This document shows positions 31,163 through 34,804 of a stretch of DNA of 34,804 nt, in pieces. Under the pieces are notes generated by a model. The model did not search any database, was not told the origin of the DNA, and saw nothing but the letters and a program-made list of their open reading frames with translations. The position numbers and the translations under genes are program-made. Location: contig JACPQZ010000042.1 in assembly GCA_016190205.1 (NCBI GenBank), forward strand, positions 1 through 34,804, read 5' to 3'. This DNA comes from Candidatus Omnitrophota bacterium (lineage in GTDB: Bacteria; Omnitrophota; JACPQZ01). Position 1 is the first letter of the stretch. The number at the start of each line of letters is the position of its first letter.

Positions 31163-32078
31163 GATAGGTTCCCGTGCGAGTCTGCTCGCCCGGACCCAGG
31201 CGCTCTGGGTTCAAGCAGCGCTTAAAAGAAATTTTCCACGCCTTAAGTTTGAGCTGGTTTTAGTCCGTACGGAAGGCGACAGGAATCTTGCCCCCTTCGA
31301 TCAGGTGGGGACGAAGGGGATGTTTACCCGCGCGATCGATGAGAAGCTGGTAAGGGGCGCGGTGGATCTGGCCGTGCACAGCCTCAAGGATCTGCCTGCG
31401 GAGCTTCCCGAGGGGGTGGTCCTGGCCTGTGTTCCCAGGCGGGAGGATCCGCGCGACGCGCTGGTAAGTCTCGCCGGGGAAGTGGACTCGCTTCGAGGCT
31501 TGGCCGCGGGGTCCAGGATCGGGACCTCGAGCCCGAGGAGGGCGGCACAGATCCGGGCCTTAAGACCTGATTGCGCCGTCACCGATGTGCGCGGTAATCT
31601 GGATACCCGGCTTAAAAAACTTGAGGCGCGCGAATTTGAATGCCTCGTCGTGGCCCTGGCAGGGCTCATCCGGCTTAAAGTGCGCGATAGGCATGTGGTC
31701 CCCATTCCGGCAGATGACATGCTGCCCTGCCCGGGGCAGGGGGCTTTGGGGTTAACGGCGCGCGAGGGTGATTTAGAAGCCCGGGAGCTTGCCGGCAGCA
31801 TTGAAGATGAGCGCTCACGGCTGGCGGCCGACGCGGAGCGTTCATTTCTAAAGGCCCTTGGGGGGAGCTGCCGCCTGCCCTGCGGGGCGCTGGCCGAGGT
31901 AAGCAAGGAGCGAATAAAAATGTCCGGAATTCTTCTCTCTACGGACGGTACGAAGAGCTATAAAGCCTGTGTGGAATCTCAAGCGGCACAGGCAGAAGAG
32001 ATCGGGGCGCGGCTTAAGGAAGAGCTCCTTAACTTGGGAGCGGGAGATGTGTTGCCACGTGAGACGAAGGCGGTTTAA
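31101..32078 (+). CDS. hemC: Hydroxymethylbilane synthase
   Basis: This 325-aa porphobilinogen deaminase has KIGSRASLLARTQALWVQ, VRTEGDRNL, KGMFTRAIDEKLVRGAVDLAVHSLKDLPAELP, RIGTSSPRRAAQIRALRPD, VRGNLDTRLKKL, DDMLPCPGQGALGLTAR and LGGSCRLPCGALAE. The Cys in GGSC is at the dipyrromethane-cofactor attachment position. It joins four porphobilinogens into hydroxymethylbilane. ATG 31101 lies within hemA. GTG 31143 is an alternative start nearer the homologous N-terminus, and neither has a clear ribosome-binding site, so coupling to hemA is likely. Confidence 0.93.
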   Translation: MARKASGRGLKASPVPRPLFKIGSRASLLARTQALWVQAALKRNFPRLKFELVLVRTEGDRNLAPFDQVGTKGMFTRAIDEKLVRGAVDLAVHSLKDLPAELPEGVVLACVPRREDPRDALVSLAGEVDSLRGLAAGSRIGTSSPRRAAQIRALRPDCAVTDVRGNLDTRLKKLEAREFECLVVALAGLIRLKVRDRHVVPIPADDMLPCPGQGALGLTAREGDLEARELAGSIEDERSRLAADAERSFLKALGGSCRLPCGALAEVSKERIKMSGILLSTDGTKSYKACVESQAAQAEEIGARLKEELLNLGAGDVLPRETKAV

Positions 32079-33600
32079 GAAAGGAAAGGTTTTCCTGGTC
32101 GGGGCAGGCCCCGGCGATCCGGGGCTTATTACGGTAAAGGGCCTTGAGCTTTTGCAAAGGGCGGATGCCGTGGTCTATGACGCCCTTGTGGATACCAGCC
32201 TTTTAGACCACGCCCGGGCGGGGGCGCGGCGCATTTTTATGGGTAAGCGGATGGGCCAGCCCTCCGCCAAACAGGGCGAGATCCACCGCCTGCTCATTCG
32301 CGAAGCGCGCAGGGGCCGCGCGGTCGTGCGGCTTAAGGGCGGGGATCCCTTGCTCTTCGGCCGCGGGGCGGAAGAAGCAAGCGCCCTGCGCCGGGCCCGT
32401 GTGCCTTATGAGATCGTCCCCGGCGTCTCGAGCGCCTGGGCGGTCCCCGCATACGCGGGAATTTCCCTCACAGACAGGCGCTTAAGTTCCAGTGTGATGC
32501 TCACGACGGCCCACGAGGCGTCTTTCAAGAGAAATTTAACCCCAATGCGTTGGAAACGGCTTGCGAGGGGAGCCGATACCCTCGTCATTTTTATGGGCCT
32601 AAGCCGCCTGGCCGACCTGACTCGTCACCTGATGCGGGCCGGTTTAAAGAGCAGCGCGCCTTGCGCATTGCTCTACTGGGGCACCACATCCAGGCAACGG
32701 TCTCTTTTTTCAACCCTTGGACGCGTGGCCCAACTGGCCGAGCGACTGCGTTTTAAGGCTCCCTCGCTTCTCATCGTGGGCCGGGTGGCCCGCCAAAGGC
32801 GTCTGGGGCGGTGGTGGCATCCGCCCGGGCTAAAAGGCAAAAGGATTTTGGTGACGCGGCCCCGCGGTCAGGCCGGTGCGCTCGCGCGGCTATTAAGGGC
32901 GAGGGGGGCGCGCGTCGTTACGGCCGCAACCATCCGCATCGAACCCGCTTCAAGTTACAAGGCGCTGGACCGTGCGATCTACGCGATCAGCCGGTTTGAC
33001 TGGCTCGTTTTTACCAGCGCAAACGGGGTCGAGGCGTTTTTCCGCCGCTGGAAGAAGGTTCGGCCGGGGCAGAGTCTTCCTGCAAAGCTGCGCGTGGCGG
33101 TGATTGGACCCGCGACACGCGCCGCGGCGCGGGGGTACAGACTCAAAGTGCACCTTTCACCCAAGCAGTACGTGGCCGAGGGGCTTTTGCAGGCCTTCCG
33201 CGACAAAAGGTTATCTTTAAAGGGAAAACATGTTCTGCTCCCGCGGGCCCGCGACGCCCGGCCGACAATGGTCCAGGGGCTTCGTCGGATGGGGGCAAAG
33301 GTGGAAGTGGTCGAGGCCTACCACACCGCGGTGGACCCGCGCGCGGCGCGGGCCCTGCGGGCCGTTTCGGCCAACGGGGGAGTGGATCTCGTCACATTCA
33401 CGAGTTCCTCCACGGCGGAGAATTTCGTTCGGATACTGGGGCCCGGAAAGGCGCAGAAAATCGCGCAGAGGGCCGTGACTGCAAGCATCGGCCCCGTGAC
33501 CAGCGAGACCCTGAACCGCTTGGGATTAAACGTGGACATCGAGGCGAATCCCTCGACCGTTCATGGACTTGTTCAGGCAATTGAACGATATTTTAACTAG
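32047..33600 (+). CDS. cobA-hemD: Fused uroporphyrinogen-III methyltransferase / uroporphyrinogen-III synthase
   Basis: The first ~245 residues are a SUMT (CobA) domain: VFLVGAGPGDPGLITVKGLELLQ, VVYDALVD, KQGEIHRLLI, VVRLKGGDPLLFGRGAEEA and VPGVSSAWAVPAYAGISLTDR. From about 257 a HemD domain follows: KRILVTRPRGQAGALARLLRARGA, WLVFTSANGVEAFF, AVIGPATRAAA and VTFTSSSTAENF. It closes hydroxymethylbilane to uroporphyrinogen III and methylates it to precorrin-2, the branch to siroheme and cobalamin, which the dehydrogenase at 29416 would continue. ATG 32047 with GGGAG upstream fits better than the ORF-track start and overlaps hemC by 32 bp. Confidence 0.93.
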   Translation: MCCHVRRRRFKKGKVFLVGAGPGDPGLITVKGLELLQRADAVVYDALVDTSLLDHARAGARRIFMGKRMGQPSAKQGEIHRLLIREARRGRAVVRLKGGDPLLFGRGAEEASALRRARVPYEIVPGVSSAWAVPAYAGISLTDRRLSSSVMLTTAHEASFKRNLTPMRWKRLARGADTLVIFMGLSRLADLTRHLMRAGLKSSAPCALLYWGTTSRQRSLFSTLGRVAQLAERLRFKAPSLLIVGRVARQRRLGRWWHPPGLKGKRILVTRPRGQAGALARLLRARGARVVTAATIRIEPASSYKALDRAIYAISRFDWLVFTSANGVEAFFRRWKKVRPGQSLPAKLRVAVIGPATRAAARGYRLKVHLSPKQYVAEGLLQAFRDKRLSLKGKHVLLPRARDARPTMVQGLRRMGAKVEVVEAYHTAVDPRAARALRAVSANGGVDLVTFTSSSTAENFVRILGPGKAQKIAQRAVTASIGPVTSETLNRLGLNVDIEANPSTVHGLVQAIERYFN

Positions 33601-33613
33601 TTAGGGGTGTGTG

Positions 33614-34040
33614 GTGAGTGATGTGTGGTGAGGTTGGGAGACGAGGGCTTAATGAAAGTTAAAAGCTATAAAGAATTAGAAGTTTGGAAAAAGGGAATAG
33701 AAATAGTGAACATGGTTTACGCGATAGCGAATAGCTTCCCGGACGGTGAGAAGTACGTCCTAGCCGCACAGATGCAGCGAAGCGCTCTGTCGATCCCCTC
33801 CAATATTGCTGAAGGATTTGTTCGTCAATATACTAAAGAGTACAAGCAGTTCCTATACATCGCGCGGGGGTCTTGCGCGGAACTTGAAACTCAAAGGATC
33901 GTTGCCATGCGGCGCAGTTTTGCACCACATGCTGATCTTGAGGAGTTAGGATCACATCTGGAGCACGAAAGCCGTATGCTGATGCGTCTTATTCAGAGGT
34001 TAAATGACCGCGCACTCATCACTCATCACACAGCACTCAC
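33614..34040 (+). mobile_element. IVS-like element: four-helix-bundle gene between heptameric inverted repeats
   Basis: The left arm GTGAGTGATGTGTGGTGAG (33614-33632) and right arm CTCATCACACAGCACTCAC (34022-34040) are complementary at 17 of 19 positions. Both arms are made of related heptamers (right side CACTCAT, CACTCAT, CACACAG, CACTCAC, GACTGAC). They enclose a gene related to the protein carried by 23S rRNA intervening sequences. It interrupts the hemD-hemB series. Mobility is inferred. Confidence 0.6.
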
Positions 34041-34053
34041 GACTGACGCGTAA
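33652..34053 (+). CDS. Four-helix-bundle protein, 23S rRNA intervening-sequence family
   Basis: This 133-aa protein has the IVP family pattern: SYKELEVWKKGIEIVNMVYAI, SFPDGEKYVLAAQMQRSALSIPSNIAEGFVRQ, KEYKQFLYIARGSCAELETQ, and a final helix LEHESRMLMRLIQRLND. The family is found in IVS elements inserted in 23S rRNA genes and as free-standing genes. Its function is unknown, though RNA binding is often suspected. ATG 33652 (GAGGG upstream) is preferred to the GTG at 33625. The last residues, THHTALTTDA, are encoded by the right-hand repeat itself. Confidence 0.88.
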   Translation: MKVKSYKELEVWKKGIEIVNMVYAIANSFPDGEKYVLAAQMQRSALSIPSNIAEGFVRQYTKEYKQFLYIARGSCAELETQRIVAMRRSFAPHADLEELGSHLEHESRMLMRLIQRLNDRALITHHTALTTDA

Positions 34054-34074
34054 CGCATCATAGGGATAATACGT

Positions 34075-34804
34075 ATGCACTTTCCAAAGTATCGATCACG
34101 AAGAATGCGCCGGACGGAAGGCTTAAGAAGGCTCGTACGTGAGACGGAGCTCGGCGTAGAGCACCTGGTCATGCCGCTATTTGTGCGGCAGGGGAGGGGT
34201 ATCCGCGAAGCCATCCCCTCCCTGGAAGGCCAGTACCATTTTTCTCCCGATACGATCGTGGAAGAGGCCGGAGAGCTGGTGACTTTAGGTATAGGGGCCG
34301 TTTGTCTCTTCGGCATCCCTGACCGAAAGGATGAGGAGGCGTCGGGGGCATGGGATGAAAACGGGGTAGTGCAGCAGTCGGTCCGTAAGATTAAGCGCGA
34401 GCTCCCGGAGCTGGTCGTCATGGTGGATACCTGCCTCTGCGAATATATGAGTCACGGCCACTGCGGCGTGGTGCGCGGCGGAGAGGTGGACAACGATCTC
34501 TCGCTTAAGGTTTTGGCCAAGGTGGCGGTGTCGCAGGCCCGCGCCGGAGCGGATGCCGTGAGCCCCTCTGATATGATGGACGGCCGCGTGGGCGCCATCC
34601 GGCAGGCGCTCGACGCTGAGGGCTTCACGCATATCCCCATCGTAAGTTACGCCACCAAGTACGCCTCGTCGTTCTATGCCCCCTTCCGGGAAGCGGCTCA
34701 AAGCGCGCCCCAATTTGGAGACCGCAGGGGCTACCAGATGGATCCGGCAAACGGCGATGAGGCCATGCGCGAGATCCGTCAGGATCTCGAGGAGGGCGCG
34801 GACG
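34075..34804 (+). CDS. hemB: Porphobilinogen synthase (3' partial)
   Basis: The frame from ATG 34075 stays open to the window end (243 codons) and is absent from the ORF track. It reads MHFPKYRSRRMRRTEGLRRLVRET, then MPLFVRQGRGIREAIPSLEGQ, VDTCLCEYMSHGHCGVV, AVSPSDMMDGRVGAIRQALD and SYATKYASSFYAPFREAA, all typical of HemB. The three Cys of DTCLCEY...HGHCG indicate the zinc-binding type, and the Lys of SYATKYASSF is one of the two active-site lysines; the second lies beyond the window. It condenses two 5-aminolevulinates to porphobilinogen. A weak AGGG lies upstream. Confidence 0.95.
   Translation, partial: MHFPKYRSRRMRRTEGLRRLVRETELGVEHLVMPLFVRQGRGIREAIPSLEGQYHFSPDTIVEEAGELVTLGIGAVCLFGIPDRKDEEASGAWDENGVVQQSVRKIKRELPELVVMVDTCLCEYMSHGHCGVVRGGEVDNDLSLKVLAKVAVSQARAGADAVSPSDMMDGRVGAIRQALDAEGFTHIPIVSYATKYASSFYAPFREAAQSAPQFGDRRGYQMDPANGDEAMREIRQDLEEGAD

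Overview
The window reads as a fragment of an anaerobic, GC-rich, uncultivated bacterium. A candidate lineage is Omnitrophota (OP3), inferred from the very large fused ORF of degenerate glycolytic enzymes, the Wood-Ljungdahl methyl-branch genes and the MetE-like methyltransferases; no rRNA or marker protein here settles it. Nearly all genes lie on the + strand in tight, often ATGA-overlapping series.

Region 1 (1-6009) is the 3' part of a giant ORF, open at the window's 5' edge. It joins a phosphoglycerate-mutase-like domain without its catalytic histidines, a GAPDH-like domain without Cys/His, a GAPDH domain that keeps Cys and His, and two or three triosephosphate-isomerase-like modules in which catalytic residues are partly kept. 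Region 2 (6010-7773) holds a small promoter-to-terminator unit with a 64-aa ORF, a DUF1015 gene and a 70-bp dyad made of ten heptamers. Region 3 (7774-24317) is one long co-directional run: hflK-hflC, then pabB-pabC-purH-DUF4019-folC-mnmE-fhs-fchA-folD-metF, three MetE/UroD-like methyltransferases and panB. Apart from hflKC and the DUF4019 gene, its products make, polyglutamylate, interconvert or consume one-carbon tetrahydrofolates. Several are unusual: Fhs has lost its signature motifs, FolD has lost the residues tied to cyclohydrolase activity while a separate FchA sits beside it, and one of the MetE paralogues has lost all its zinc ligands.

Region 4 (24318-29415) is an accessory island. 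It has two toxin-antitoxin modules with strong promoters and palindromic operators, a secreted FG-GAP/DUF4082-like protein on the - strand whose 3' end is repeated as two remnants, and a gene that appears to fuse a ribbon-helix-helix-like segment to a PilZ domain. Region 5 (29416-34804) is a tetrapyrrole cluster: precorrin-2 dehydrogenase, hemA (with a shortened C-terminus), hemC, a cobA-hemD fusion and hemB (cut by the window end). It is interrupted by a four-helix-bundle (23S rRNA IVS-type) gene flanked by heptameric inverted repeats. The one-carbon and tetrapyrrole clusters fit a corrinoid-dependent acetyl-CoA pathway lifestyle, although CODH/ACS genes are not in view.

A recurring theme is retention of degenerate enzyme copies next to, or fused to, intact ones (GAPDH, TIM, MetE, and possibly Fhs and FolD).
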